A stretch of 15,138 bases of DNA, from NCBI GenBank assembly GCA_007131465.1, contig SLQN01000026.1, positions 1 through 15,138 of the forward strand, written 5' to 3'. Positions 6,372 to 14,521 of this stretch are shown one piece after another (positions within the stretch are counted from its first letter, which is position 1; every line of letters begins with the position of its first letter). The notes under the pieces were generated by a model. It did no database searches. It was given only the letters and a program-made list of their open reading frames with translations, and had not been told where the DNA came from. Made by a program: the position numbers and the translations under genes. Source of the stretch: Paracoccaceae bacterium. GTDB taxonomy: Bacteria > Pseudomonadota > Alphaproteobacteria > Rhodobacterales > Rhodobacteraceae.

Positions 6372-7187
6372 ATGCAGACGGATCACGGACTAGGCCTTGC
6401 CATGGGAACCCGGCGCTTCGGGCGGGTCAACTGGCTTGGACTTCAGGCGCTTGCCAACCGCGAGATTCAGCGCTTCCTTGTGGTCTGGACGCAGACACTG
6501 GCAGCACCCCTGGTTACGGCAGGGCTGTTTCTGGCCGTATTTTCGCTGGCCATCGGGCCTGCGCGCGGCGAGATACTGGGGGTGGACTTCACCACATTCC
6601 TGGCACCCGGCATCCTGATGATGACCGTGATCCAGAACAGCTTTGCCAATACCTCATCCTCGCTGGTGATCGCGAAGGTGCAGGGCAATATCATCGACAC
6701 GCTGATGCCCCCCCTGTCGCCTGGCGAACTGGTGATGGGATATCTTGCGGGCGGAATCGCGCGCGGAATGCTGGTCGGGGGCGTCATCGCGCTGGCTCTG
6801 GTAGTGCTGCTGGGCCAGACAATCGCGCACCCGGTCTGGCTGGTCGCGTTTCTGACGCTGGGTGCCGCACTTCTGGGTGCGATCGGAATCGCGGCGGGCA
6901 TCATCTCGAACAAATTCGACCAGATCGCGGCAATCACCAATTTCATCGTTGTGCCCCTGTCCTTCCTGTCGGGGACATTCTACTCGATCAGCGGCCTGCC
7001 CCCGGTTCTGGAAACGCTCAGTCGCTTCAACCCGGTTTTCTACCTGATCGACGGGGCACGCTACGGGATGATCGGCGCTTCAGACGCCGCGCCCTTGCTT
7101 TGCCTTGGCGTCGTAGCGGCCACGACAGCAGCGATCACGGGATTGTGCTGGCACTGGTTTCGCAAAGGCTACCGCATGAAGCCTTGA
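6372..7187 (+). CDS. ABC-2 type transporter permease
   Basis: Integral inner-membrane permease of an ABC exporter, 271 residues, of the YadH/DrrB-like ABC-2 class. Six hydrophobic segments are visible near residues 43-62, 76-95, 125-149, 153-178, 187-206 and 241-261. The family's C-terminal signature region is recognisable in SGTFYSISGLPPVLETLSRF (200-219) and NPVFYLIDGARYGMIG (220-235), between the last two segments. Start is ATG at 6372, with AGAGGA (6361-6366) five bases upstream; ATG at 6402 is a less supported alternative. No ATP-binding subunit is adjacent: gcrA lies upstream on the other strand and a cytochrome gene downstream. The partner ATPase is presumably encoded elsewhere, and the substrate cannot be inferred. 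Confidence 0.9.
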   Translation: MQTDHGLGLAMGTRRFGRVNWLGLQALANREIQRFLVVWTQTLAAPLVTAGLFLAVFSLAIGPARGEILGVDFTTFLAPGILMMTVIQNSFANTSSSLVIAKVQGNIIDTLMPPLSPGELVMGYLAGGIARGMLVGGVIALALVVLLGQTIAHPVWLVAFLTLGAALLGAIGIAAGIISNKFDQIAAITNFIVVPLSFLSGTFYSISGLPPVLETLSRFNPVFYLIDGARYGMIGASDAAPLLCLGVVAATTAAITGLCWHWFRKGYRMKP

Positions 7188-7271
7188 CCATTTGCCGCTT
7201 TCGTGAACCCGCAGACAGTTGTATGTCGGCACGCAGATGCTAGGTCATAAATATTCACCGGGGTTTTGTAG

Positions 7272-7676
7272 ATGAACAGTTCGACTGCAATTGTAGCGCT
7301 GATTCTGGCGATGTTTGTGGCATCTTCCGCGATCGCTGACGAGGCTCGGTGGCGCGATTGTCGCACATGCCACGCTGTCATCGCCCCGGACGGGACGGAA
7401 CTCGCGCGCGGGGGACGCAGCGCGCCCAACCTGTACGATCTGGCCAATCGCCCGCTTGCAGCCGATGGCGCGTTCCGGTTCTATTCAGATGATCTGAAGG
7501 CCGCAGCGCAAACCGGCGCGCGCTGGACCGAGGAGAATTTCGTCGCTTATCTGGCCGATCCGCAAGAGTTCCTGCGCAGCACGACCAACAACCCGCAGGC
7601 ACAAAGCGAGATGCATGTGCAGTTGCGCAGCGGCGCGCGCGAATTGTTCGGATATCTCAGCAGCCTTTCGAACTGA
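7272..7676 (+). CDS. Exported monoheme c-type cytochrome (cytochrome c2-like)
   Basis: Periplasmic electron carrier of class I type, 134 residues including a Sec signal peptide (residues 1-23, likely cut after AIA before DEARW). The heme-binding site is C30-R-T-C33-H34. The segments APNLYDLANRPL (51-62), FRFYSDDLK (69-77) and RWTEENFVAYLADPQEFL (84-101) follow the order seen in cytochrome c2 and isocytochrome c2. M114 in SEMHV is the probable sixth heme ligand. The mature protein of about 111 residues fits the family. ATG at 7272 gives the signal peptide; the ribosome-binding site is weak (GGGG about 10 bases upstream). It lies 84 bp after the permease with no oxidoreductase partner nearby, so its redox partner is unknown. 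Confidence 0.88.
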   Translation: MNSSTAIVALILAMFVASSAIADEARWRDCRTCHAVIAPDGTELARGGRSAPNLYDLANRPLAADGAFRFYSDDLKAAAQTGARWTEENFVAYLADPQEFLRSTTNNPQAQSEMHVQLRSGARELFGYLSSLSN

Positions 7677-7699
7677 CTGCGCCGATGCGGTCAGCAGGG

Positions 7700-7801
7700 G
7701 TGAGAGACTGGACAGCGACCCAGACGGAAAATGCTGCGGCTGCTTCCTTCCGGACCTGACCGGGTTGGCAAGGCGTCTGCCCGCGCCAGCCTCTCGACAC
7801 C
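7700..7801 (-). ncRNA. ffs: Signal recognition particle RNA (4.5S-type)
   Basis: The minus strand contains the diagnostic SRP RNA apical loop GGTCCGGAAGGAAGCAGC (7756..7739), the Ffh-binding GGAA/GCAGC element of the bacterial small SRP RNA. The flanks fold back: CAGACG pairs with CGTCTG, CTGG with CCAG, and GAGAG with CTCTC, forming the long rod of a roughly 100-nt RNA. Exact ends are estimated from the outermost pairs. A promoter-like element sits immediately upstream. It is convergent with the cytochrome gene, whose stop is about 25 bp away. Confidence 0.93.
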
Positions 7802-7830
7802 GATCTATGCAATCTGCCGTGGCATTGCAA
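7802..7830 (-). promoter_or_regulatory. Probable sigma-70 promoter of the SRP RNA
   Basis: On the minus strand TTGCAA (7830..7825), a 17-base spacer and TAGATC (7807..7802) precede the SRP RNA, predicting initiation near 7795. The form is nearly the same as that before tRNA-His. Moderate support by spacing and position. Confidence 0.45.
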
Positions 7831-7880
7831 GCCGTGTAAATGCGCTTTCGCCCGAAGCGCCATACCCGACTGTAGCAATA

Positions 7881-7905
7881 GAAAAAGCCGACCGAGGGTC
7901 GGCTT
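7881..7905 (-). terminator. Intrinsic terminator after ftsZ
   Basis: On the minus strand AAGCCGACC (7905..7897), a 3-base loop and GGTCGGCTT (7893..7885) form a perfect 9-bp GC-rich stem followed by a U tract (7886..7882). It lies 28 bases beyond the ftsZ stop and ends the murB-ddl-ftsQ-ftsA-ftsZ transcript, isolating it from the SRP RNA gene. Confidence 0.92.
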
Positions 7906-7932
7906 GATCATGTCACTCTGGCTTGGTCGGAC

Positions 7933-9657
7933 CTAGTTGGCCTGCCTGCGCAGGAAGGCCGGGATCTCGATCCGATCATCCGACCCCTGCGGTGTGGGGT
8001 CTTCGTCATACTGTGTCACAGGCGGAGCGACCCGGCGCTGGCTCGCGGGCGCTGCCGCTTCGTTCCCATGCCCTGCCATCCGGCTGATCAGCGACCCGAT
8101 GCCAAACCGCGATGCCTTGTCGGTATGTGCTGCGTCTGGCATGTCGCGCTGGGCGGGGGCAGGGGCGCGTGCGCCGCGCCCTTCCGGGGCCTTCTGGACA
8201 GCGCGTTGCAGCTTTGCCAGCGTTTCGGGCGACGGCGTTCCCGGAGCGGCGCGGCGCGGCGCCATGAAATCCTCACCCGGCATCTGCCCGGATGACATAC
8301 CGTAGTTCTGATCCGCGGGGTGGAGGTCCTGTTCGAAAGCCTGATTGTTGCGATGTTGCTTCTGAGGCGCCTGACGCCCGGCGACTTCGCCATAGCGTTC
8401 GGACATGGCGGGCCTTTCGACACTCTGGCCAGACGGGGCCACTGCGCGTTGGCCCTGACCTTCATCCATGTAGCGGTCCGCCGCGGCGTCGCGCACAGGC
8501 TCGGGTGTCGGCATGCGCTCGAACAAGGTGCGCTGCTCGTCTTCCTTGGGATAATCGCGCTGGCTGGCAAACTGCGGCTGGGGCTGCGCCTCCGCACGAG
8601 CTGGCTCCTTAACGGGTTTTTCAAGAACTGCCGGGCGCACCGGAGTATTCATGCTGCGGCGCGGCTGTTCCACAACCTCGGTATTGGGTTCGACATCGAT
8701 GCCGGTTGCGACGACAGACACCCGCAACGCGCCTTCCATCGCCGGGTCGAGGGTCGATCCGACGATGATGTTTGCCTCGGGGTCCACCTTTTCGCGGATA
8801 CGGTTCGCGGCCTCATCCAACTCGAAAAGGGTCAGGTCATACCCGCCGGTAATGTTGATCAGCACGCCGCGCGCGCCGTGCAGGCTGATTTCATCCAGGA
8901 GCGGGTTGGCAATCGCCTTTTCGGCGGCCTGAATGGCGCGGTCTTCGCCCGTGGCTTCGCCTGTGCCCATCATCGCCTTGCCCATCTCGTCCATGACGGC
9001 ACGCACATCGGCGAAATCGAGATTGATCAGGCCGGGGCGCACCATCAGGTCTGTCACGCCTTTGACGCCCTGATACAGCACATCATCGGCCATCGCGAAG
9101 GCTTCTGTGAAGGTCGTCTTCTCATTCGCCAGACGGAACAGGTTCTGGTTGGGAATGATGATCAGGGTATCGACCACCTTCTGCAGTGCAGCCACGCCTT
9201 CCTCGGCCTGACGCATGCGCTTGGAGCCTTCGAACTGAAACGGCTTGGTCACGACGCCCACGGTTAGCACACCCAGTTCCCGCGCGGCCTGCGCGATGAT
9301 GGGGGCCGCGCCTGTGCCCGTGCCACCGCCCATGCCAGCGGTGATGAAACACATATGCGACCCGGCCAGATGGTCGATGATTTCCTCGATGGTTTCCTCG
9401 GCGGCGGCAGAGCCGACAGAGGGCCGCGCACCCGCGCCCAGCCCCTCGGTGATCTTGACGCCCATCTGGATCCGCCCCGGCGCACGGCTTTGCTGCAAGG
9501 CCTGCGCATCCGTGTTGGCAACCACGAATTCGACGCCTTCCAGCGCCTTTTCGATCATGTTGTTTACAGCGTTGCCGCCTGCCCCACCAACCCCGAAGAC
9601 CGTGATCCGCGGGGACAGGTCGTCGTGACGTGCGTTTTCTGTGAAATTCAGTGCCAT
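7933..9657 (-). CDS. ftsZ: Cell division protein FtsZ
   Basis: Tubulin-like GTPase that forms the cytokinetic Z ring on the cytoplasmic side of the membrane. The 574-residue product has the GTPase core at 15-320: [17 protein letters not shown] (18-34), the tubulin signature [10 protein letters not shown] (110-119), and the T7 catalytic loop [13 protein letters not shown] (212-224). A long disordered Gln/Pro/Arg-rich linker (about 325-555) follows, then the C-terminal conserved peptide [10 protein letters not shown] that docks FtsA. The length, well above the roughly 385 residues of E. coli, is normal for Rhodobacterales. I chose ATG at 9657 for its GGAG Shine-Dalgarno and because the family starts nearby; ATG at 9687 would add ten basic residues. 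It lies last in the cluster with a 187-bp leader and an intrinsic terminator. Confidence 0.98.
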   Translation of the reverse strand: MALNFTENARHDDLSPRITVFGVGGAGGNAVNNMIEKALEGVEFVVANTDAQALQQSRAPGRIQMGVKITEGLGAGARPSVGSAAAEETIEEIIDHLAGSHMCFITAGMGGGTGTGAAPIIAQAARELGVLTVGVVTKPFQFEGSKRMRQAEEGVAALQKVVDTLIIIPNQNLFRLANEKTTFTEAFAMADDVLYQGVKGVTDLMVRPGLINLDFADVRAVMDEMGKAMMGTGEATGEDRAIQAAEKAIANPLLDEISLHGARGVLINITGGYDLTLFELDEAANRIREKVDPEANIIVGSTLDPAMEGALRVSVVATGIDVEPNTEVVEQPRRSMNTPVRPAVLEKPVKEPARAEAQPQPQFASQRDYPKEDEQRTLFERMPTPEPVRDAAADRYMDEGQGQRAVAPSGQSVERPAMSERYGEVAGRQAPQKQHRNNQAFEQDLHPADQNYGMSSGQMPGEDFMAPRRAAPGTPSPETLAKLQRAVQKAPEGRGARAPAPAQRDMPDAAHTDKASRFGIGSLISRMAGHGNEAAAPASQRRVAPPVTQYDEDPTPQGSDDRIEIPAFLRRQAN

Positions 9658-9844
9658 GTGCTCACTCCGCCTCTTGTTTATGGCCAACGCTTCGCGCCAC
9701 CGTTTTGCGCCAGGTTACCTGTTTTTCCTAAATCCTACAGGTCTTGTGCGTTGAGGTCACCAAAAAAGTCATATTTCCGTACCAGATGTTGCATTTTTAT
9801 TCGTATTTTCCGCCGGGTTTCGGGCAGTTGACAAGATTTTGCGG
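9658..9844 (-). promoter_or_regulatory. ftsA-ftsZ intergenic leader, likely with its own ftsZ promoter
   Basis: This 187-bp gap is clearly more AT-rich than the surrounding genes, while the other junctions of the cluster overlap or are short, so independent control of ftsZ is likely. It holds an inverted repeat ACCTGT (9717-9722) / ACAGGT (9737-9742) and a direct repeat of GCGCCA (9694-9699 and 9707-9712). I could not settle on one convincing -35/-10 pair, and I saw no TTAA-N7-TTAA CtrA site. Confidence 0.45.
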
Positions 9845-11182
9845 CTACCAGTGATCCCGGAACCATTTTACCGCCCGCTTGAGCGACCGCGCCGGGTAAC
9901 TTTCGACAGGCAAGTCGAAATCCCACCATTCGTCCTGGGGATGCGTCGCCAGCACACTCAGCCCCACGACGCCCGAAAAGGCCGGGCCCGATGCGGCCTG
10001 CGGCAAGCCGCGCACGCGCACCGGACGCCCCAGCCGGACCTGCTGGCCAAAGATGCGCGCAGCAAGCCCGTCGATGCCCGGAACCTGCGCGCCGCCCCCG
10101 GTCAGGACAACCTGCTGGCTCGGCAGATGGCTGAATCCCGCCGCATCCAGCCGGGCGCGCACCTCTTCCAGGATTTCCTCGATCCGCGGACGCATGATAC
10201 CGATCAGTTCGGCCCGGCTGACGCGGCGGCGGTCCTTTTCCCAGTCGCCGCTATCGCCCGTCAACTCGATCATCTCGCGGTCATCCATCGAGGTGGCCTG
10301 AACCCCGCCATGCACGGTCTTGATGCGTTCGGCTGTGCCGAAATCGATCTGCAACCCCTTGGAGATATCCGAGGTCACATGCCCGCCCCCCATGCGGACC
10401 GTATCCGCATAGATCATGTGTTTCTTGATGAAGATGGACAGGCTGGCCGACCCCGCGCCCAGATCAATACAGGCGGCCCCGAGTTCCTGTTCATCCTCGA
10501 CCAAGGTGGACATGCCCGTGGCATAGGCACTTGACGCGATCCCCGCCAGTTCGACGTCACAGCGTTTCAGGCAGTTGCAGACATTCTGGATCAGGCTGGC
10601 ATCGACTGTCAGCAAATGCATGTCGCAGGCAAGACTGCGCCCGCTCTGGCCGCGCGGGTCGGACAGCCCTGTGCGATGATCGAGCGCGAAATTGATCGGC
10701 TGGGCATGCATCACATCGCGCCCGGACCCGAAATCAGGCATTTCACAGGCGGCCATGACGCGGGCGACATCGTTTTCGGCCACGGTTCCGATTTCGATCT
10801 CAACCTCGCCTGCCAGCCCATAGGACCGCACATTGCCGCCCGAGAAGCAGACCGTGACATGGTCGACCCGGCTTTGCGCCATCTTCTGTGCGGCCTGAAG
10901 CGCGGTGCGGATGGCACTTTCCGTCTCGGCCATCGCCGAAACTTCGCCGAACCGGACCCCGCGCGAGCGTGTCGTGCCCGCCCCGATCACCCGGAACCCG
11001 GCCTGGCCTGCCATGTTGCCGATCCCCTGTTCCGCGCGCAGCGTCGTGTTGGGATCAAGCTTGAGGACAAGAGCCGCAATCTTGTAGGTTCCGATATCCA
11101 GCACGGCGATGACACCGCGTTGCATGGCGGCGCGGCGCATCTGACGCATGGCACGTTGCGAGGCATAAGGGTCGGGGATCAC
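9845..11182 (-). CDS. ftsA: Cell division protein FtsA
   Basis: Actin-like ATPase that tethers FtsZ to the membrane and recruits later divisome proteins. The 445-residue product has the phosphate-1 motif LDIGTYKIAALV (28-39), the phosphate-2 segment CIDLGAGSASLSIF, the adenosine motif VVLTGGGAQVPGI, and a C-terminal amphipathic helix LKRAVKWFRDHW for membrane binding. The start is GTG at 11182: it overlaps the ftsQ stop as GTGA, and GGAGG (11194..11190) lies seven bases upstream. The first 20 residues (YASQRAMRQMRRAAMQRG) are basic and precede the actin fold, as in related Rhodobacterales FtsA proteins. The 4-base overlap implies translational coupling to ftsQ. Confidence 0.96.
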   Translation of the reverse strand: MIPDPYASQRAMRQMRRAAMQRGVIAVLDIGTYKIAALVLKLDPNTTLRAEQGIGNMAGQAGFRVIGAGTTRSRGVRFGEVSAMAETESAIRTALQAAQKMAQSRVDHVTVCFSGGNVRSYGLAGEVEIEIGTVAENDVARVMAACEMPDFGSGRDVMHAQPINFALDHRTGLSDPRGQSGRSLACDMHLLTVDASLIQNVCNCLKRCDVELAGIASSAYATGMSTLVEDEQELGAACIDLGAGSASLSIFIKKHMIYADTVRMGGGHVTSDISKGLQIDFGTAERIKTVHGGVQATSMDDREMIELTGDSGDWEKDRRRVSRAELIGIMRPRIEEILEEVRARLDAAGFSHLPSQQVVLTGGGAQVPGIDGLAARIFGQQVRLGRPVRVRGLPQAASGPAFSGVVGLSVLATHPQDEWWDFDLPVESYPARSLKRAVKWFRDHW

Positions 11183-12507
11183 TGCATGGCCTCCATGGAC
11201 TGGGAACGAATATCAAGGAGGGTGTCCAGAGCGCCCTCGCCGATCTGAAGGATGGGTCGGCCGGGATTGCGCAGATCGGCAACCAGCAGGTCCCGCGCAA
11301 GCAGGTCCTGCGCCCGGTGCAGCGCGAGCACGCGCTCCAGCGCGGCGACAGCGCCGGTTTCCGGCAGCCGGATGCGCTGGTTACGGTCCAGCACGACATC
11401 CCAGCGCCGTTCACCCATACGCACAAGCCCGCGCAGTCGATCCCCCAGCGGGACAGCGGCATCCAGCAATTCCAGCGCCTCGGCGACATGCCTGTCCGCC
11501 CCCTGCCCCGCGATGATCGGCAGTTCTGGCCGCAGGGCGCGCTGGCTCAGGTAGGCAACGCGCACCCCCTCGCTGTCCAGCATTTCCAGCCCGACAGCGG
11601 ATCGCCACAGAATCGCGGGGACCCGTTCGGTCACCGACAGCGCCAGAACCCCGTCCGACAACAACCGCAGATCGGCCGAACGTACCCAGTCCAACGCTTC
11701 GATCTCGGCGCGTAGCCCATCGAGATCCAGCCGGAAGGACGATTTCGGCAGATCAAGAACAAGCTTCTGGTTCAGCGTGTATTCCAGCTCGGGCGACATT
11801 TTCGGCAGTTGCAGTTTTGTCACCATGAATTCGGGACGGTCGATCACGGCATCATACACGGCATCGACCTGCGCCATGATCGCCCCGCGTCGGGCATCAT
11901 CAAGCAGGAAGAACACCACCGCCGCGAAAACCGCGACCAGCGGTGTGCCGATCTTGAACCCGATCCGGTAGGCGGGCGTCAGCCAGATGCGTTGCAGCCG
12001 ATAGGCCAGCCGACCAGTGCCCCACCCGGTTCCCTGCCCCTTGCCACGCCGCGCCGCGCGCGGGCGTTCGGAGGGCGTCTGACCAACAAAAGGCACTGCC
12101 GCCTCAAGATGCGCTGCATCAAGCGCCATACTGCTGGCCGAGGTCAGCAGTGATGCATGCTCCGGCAGGGGCTGCAGGGGCGGTTCCTGCAAGACATCGT
12201 CTGACAGGTCGGCGCGTGGGGGGACATCCAGCGACTGCGCAAGGCTGAAGCCATGAACCGCCGACATGTCCCCCAGCGACAGCCGGGCGCTGCCCTGGCC
12301 TTGTGGGGGCAGCGCTGGCGGGTCGGGCAGGATCACATCTGCCAGGATATCTTCCTGCGCATATTCCTGCGCGCGGGTCGCGGCCAGATGGTCCCAGAAA
12401 TCCAACCCGCCTGACAGCGCAGATTGCGGTGCATCGGACACGTCCTCGGCAGGGGCAGGCTGGCTGAAACAGTCCTCGCGCATCGCATCACGCCTTATCT
12501 GTCGCAT
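11179..12507 (-). CDS. ftsQ: Cell division protein FtsQ with long N-terminal extension
   Basis: Bitopic divisome protein that links early and late division proteins. From ATG at 12507 the product has 442 residues; I recall about 300 for close relatives. Residues 1-150 are an acidic, Pro/Ala/Leu-rich region, followed by a basic stretch ERPRAARRGKG and the conserved juxtamembrane RLAYRLQRIWLTPAYR. One membrane segment (about 185-202) leads to a periplasmic POTRA domain (about 227-300) and a beta domain with the recognisable VTERVPAILWRS, LPIIAGQGAD and GERRWDVVLDRNQRI. The ATG at 12507 overlaps the end of ddl by 13 bases and has AGGA six bases upstream. An internal ATG at 12129 would give about 316 residues but lacks a Shine-Dalgarno. 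Its 3' end overlaps ftsA. Confidence 0.93.
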   Translation of the reverse strand: MRQIRRDAMREDCFSQPAPAEDVSDAPQSALSGGLDFWDHLAATRAQEYAQEDILADVILPDPPALPPQGQGSARLSLGDMSAVHGFSLAQSLDVPPRADLSDDVLQEPPLQPLPEHASLLTSASSMALDAAHLEAAVPFVGQTPSERPRAARRGKGQGTGWGTGRLAYRLQRIWLTPAYRIGFKIGTPLVAVFAAVVFFLLDDARRGAIMAQVDAVYDAVIDRPEFMVTKLQLPKMSPELEYTLNQKLVLDLPKSSFRLDLDGLRAEIEALDWVRSADLRLLSDGVLALSVTERVPAILWRSAVGLEMLDSEGVRVAYLSQRALRPELPIIAGQGADRHVAEALELLDAAVPLGDRLRGLVRMGERRWDVVLDRNQRIRLPETGAVAALERVLALHRAQDLLARDLLVADLRNPGRPILQIGEGALDTLLDIRSQSMEAMQ

Positions 12508-13412
12508 GACGCATCCTCGACGATCCAGCGGCACAGATCCGCAAAGCTTATACCGCAGTATGCGGCCTGTTCGGGCACAAGCGAGGTGGGCGTCATGCCG
12601 GGCTGGGTATTGGTTTCCAACAGGATAAGCCCGCCCAGCCCGCGCGCCTCATCCCAGCGGAAATCAGTACGGCTGACCCCGCGACATCCCAGCGCGTCAT
12701 GCGCGCGCAATGCGTAGTCCAGACATGCGGTTTGAATTTCGGGCGGGATGTCGGCAGGCACGACATGGCGCGAGCCGCCGGGGCGGTATTTCGCATCATA
12801 GTCATACCAGCCGTCGGTTTCGATATCCGTCACGCCAAGCGGGCGGTCCCCCATGACCGTGGTGGTAAGTTCCCGGCCCGGTGCATAGGCCTCGACCATT
12901 ACCAGATCGGGCATGTCATCGGCCAGAACGGGTGGCATCGCTTCCTCGGTCACCAGATAAACGCCGACCGAGCTGCCCTCATTATTGGGTTTGACGACAT
13001 AGGGCGGGGCCATCAGATGCCCTGCCATCACATCGGCCTTGAGCGCGATGACAGAAGGCACCACCGGCAGGCCGGCTTCCTGATAGACGATCTTGCTGCG
13101 CGCCTTGTCCATCGCCAGTGCCGAAGACAGAACGCCGGAATGCGTATAAGGCAGGCGCAGCCATTCCAGAATGCCCTGGACACAGCCATCTTCGCCCCAA
13201 CGGCCATGCAACGCGTTGAACACGATATCCGGCGCGATCTCGACCAGACGCTGCGCGACATCACCGCGCGCGTCCAGTTCGATCACCTCATATCCTGCCA
13301 CCCGCAGCGCCTTCGCGCATTCATACCCTGAAGACAGCGACACCTCGCGTTCGACCGAGAGTCCGCCTTTCAGAACACATATCCGGGGGGCTGCCCTGCT
13401 CGACATGCCCAT
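12495..13412 (-). CDS. ddl: D-alanine--D-alanine ligase
   Basis: ATP-grasp enzyme joining two D-alanines for the peptidoglycan precursor, cytoplasmic. The 305-residue product (DdlB-type length) has signature 1 HGRWGEDGCVQG (69-80), the ATP-grasp lysine region VVKPNNEGSSVGV (139-151), the substrate loop WYDYDAKY (202-209), and signature 2 LLETNTQPGMTPTSLVP (264-280) with the metal-binding E and N. Start choice is uncertain: ATG at 13412 has GAGG eight bases upstream; GTG at 13418 and ATG at 13406 are in frame alternatives. It lies 54 bp after murB; its stop overlaps the ftsQ start by 13 bases, suggesting translational coupling. Confidence 0.96.
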   Translation of the reverse strand: MGMSSRAAPRICVLKGGLSVEREVSLSSGYECAKALRVAGYEVIELDARGDVAQRLVEIAPDIVFNALHGRWGEDGCVQGILEWLRLPYTHSGVLSSALAMDKARSKIVYQEAGLPVVPSVIALKADVMAGHLMAPPYVVKPNNEGSSVGVYLVTEEAMPPVLADDMPDLVMVEAYAPGRELTTTVMGDRPLGVTDIETDGWYDYDAKYRPGGSRHVVPADIPPEIQTACLDYALRAHDALGCRGVSRTDFRWDEARGLGGLILLETNTQPGMTPTSLVPEQAAYCGISFADLCRWIVEDASCDR

Positions 13413-13466
13413 TCCCACTGCCTCGGGGCCTGTTCCGGCCCGCTTTTTTCCGGTTGCCCGGTTTAT

Positions 13467-14444
13467 TCAGTCTTGCTTGCCAGCCTCCGGTGCAAGCACC
13501 AGCGCAGGCAAGGGTGCGTCCGGCAATTCTTCACCAATCCGCAATATCTCCCACTCTAGCCCAATCCCGCGCGCATGCAAAACCCTTTTTCGCACTTCTT
13601 CGCCCAGGGCTTCCAGATCTGCTGCCGTAGCCTGAGCGGCATTGATCAGAAAATTCGGGTGCTTGGGCGACATTTGCGCGCCTCCAAGACGCGCGCCGCG
13701 CAGTCCTGCGTCATCAATCACCTTCCACGCCTTGAGCGCGTGGTCGTCATCCGCGCACCCTGTGGAACTGAACCCGGCCGGGTTGCGAAAGGTCGATCCG
13801 GCGCTGCGCTCTTTCGTGGGCTGGGTCGCATCGCGCCGGGCAAGCTGATCTGTCATGCGCGCATGCAGGGCCGCCGGATCAGCCCCGGGCGCATGGAAGC
13901 GCGCTTTGGTGATGACCATTCCTTCGGGCAGATCGGACTGGCGATAACGCAGGTTCAACGCCTGCGCCGGGATCGTGCAGCGCTGCCCCGCGCGGTCGAT
14001 TGCGACAATCTCGATCAGATGATCGGCGACATAAGTCCCATAGCAACCTGCATTCATCCGCACGGCCCCGCCGATACTGCCCGGAATGGTGCGCAGGAAG
14101 GTCAGGTCGCGCCCGGCATCCGCGGCTTGGCGTGCGACCTGCGCATCCAGCGCAGCAGCCCCGACCGTAATCCCCTCGGCGCCGATCTCGATGCCGTTGA
14201 ACCCGCGCCCGAGCCTGATGACGACAGCGCGCAACCCGCCATCGCGCACGATAAGGTTGGAGCCGACACCCATCGGGAAAACCGCGATGACCGGGTCGAG
14301 TTGCGACAGGAAATCGCACAGGTCAGCCTCATCCGCAGGCTGGAACAGCCAGTCCGCAGGCCCGCCGACGCGCAGCCATGTCAGTGCATCAAGCCTGTAT
14401 TGCGCGCTCAGGCGGCCACGCACGGGAATCCGGTCGGGTGTCAT
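13467..14444 (-). CDS. murB: UDP-N-acetylmuramate dehydrogenase (MurB)
   Basis: FAD-dependent reductase making UDP-N-acetylmuramate for peptidoglycan, cytoplasmic. The 325-residue product shows the FAD-binding segments [10 protein letters not shown] (23-32) and [13 protein letters not shown] (59-71), then [18 protein letters not shown] (119-136), the active-site YRQSDLP with R168, the catalytic serine in SAGSTFRNP (S217), and a C-terminal GIGLEWEI with the catalytic glutamate E298. It is of the shorter type II form. ATG at 14444 is the only good start; no strong ribosome-binding site is seen. murB is the first gene of the minus-strand cluster here. murC and murG, which normally precede it in relatives, are not in the window; an SDR gene remnant lies upstream instead. 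Confidence 0.97.
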   Translation of the reverse strand: MTPDRIPVRGRLSAQYRLDALTWLRVGGPADWLFQPADEADLCDFLSQLDPVIAVFPMGVGSNLIVRDGGLRAVVIRLGRGFNGIEIGAEGITVGAAALDAQVARQAADAGRDLTFLRTIPGSIGGAVRMNAGCYGTYVADHLIEIVAIDRAGQRCTIPAQALNLRYRQSDLPEGMVITKARFHAPGADPAALHARMTDQLARRDATQPTKERSAGSTFRNPAGFSSTGCADDDHALKAWKVIDDAGLRGARLGGAQMSPKHPNFLINAAQATAADLEALGEEVRKRVLHARGIGLEWEILRIGEELPDAPLPALVLAPEAGKQD

Positions 14445-14521
14445 GACGTTTGCCTAGCGCGCGACCGGGCGGTTGTCGAGTGGCCGAGAGGTCTTGATAC
14501 AGCCATGTGCCTGCACTTGTC

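Noticed and set aside
8320..9267. A 315-codon open frame on the plus strand opposite ftsZ
   Set aside because: It lies wholly antisense to the unmistakable ftsZ core; it is His/Arg/Leu-rich in the way produced by the opposite strand of a high-GC gene and has no recognisable motif.
14473..14500. tRNA-Ser/Leu D-arm-like string (GTGGCCGAGAGGTCTTGA)
   Set aside because: No matching acceptor, anticodon or T arm around it; chance similarity or an unrecognisable remnant.
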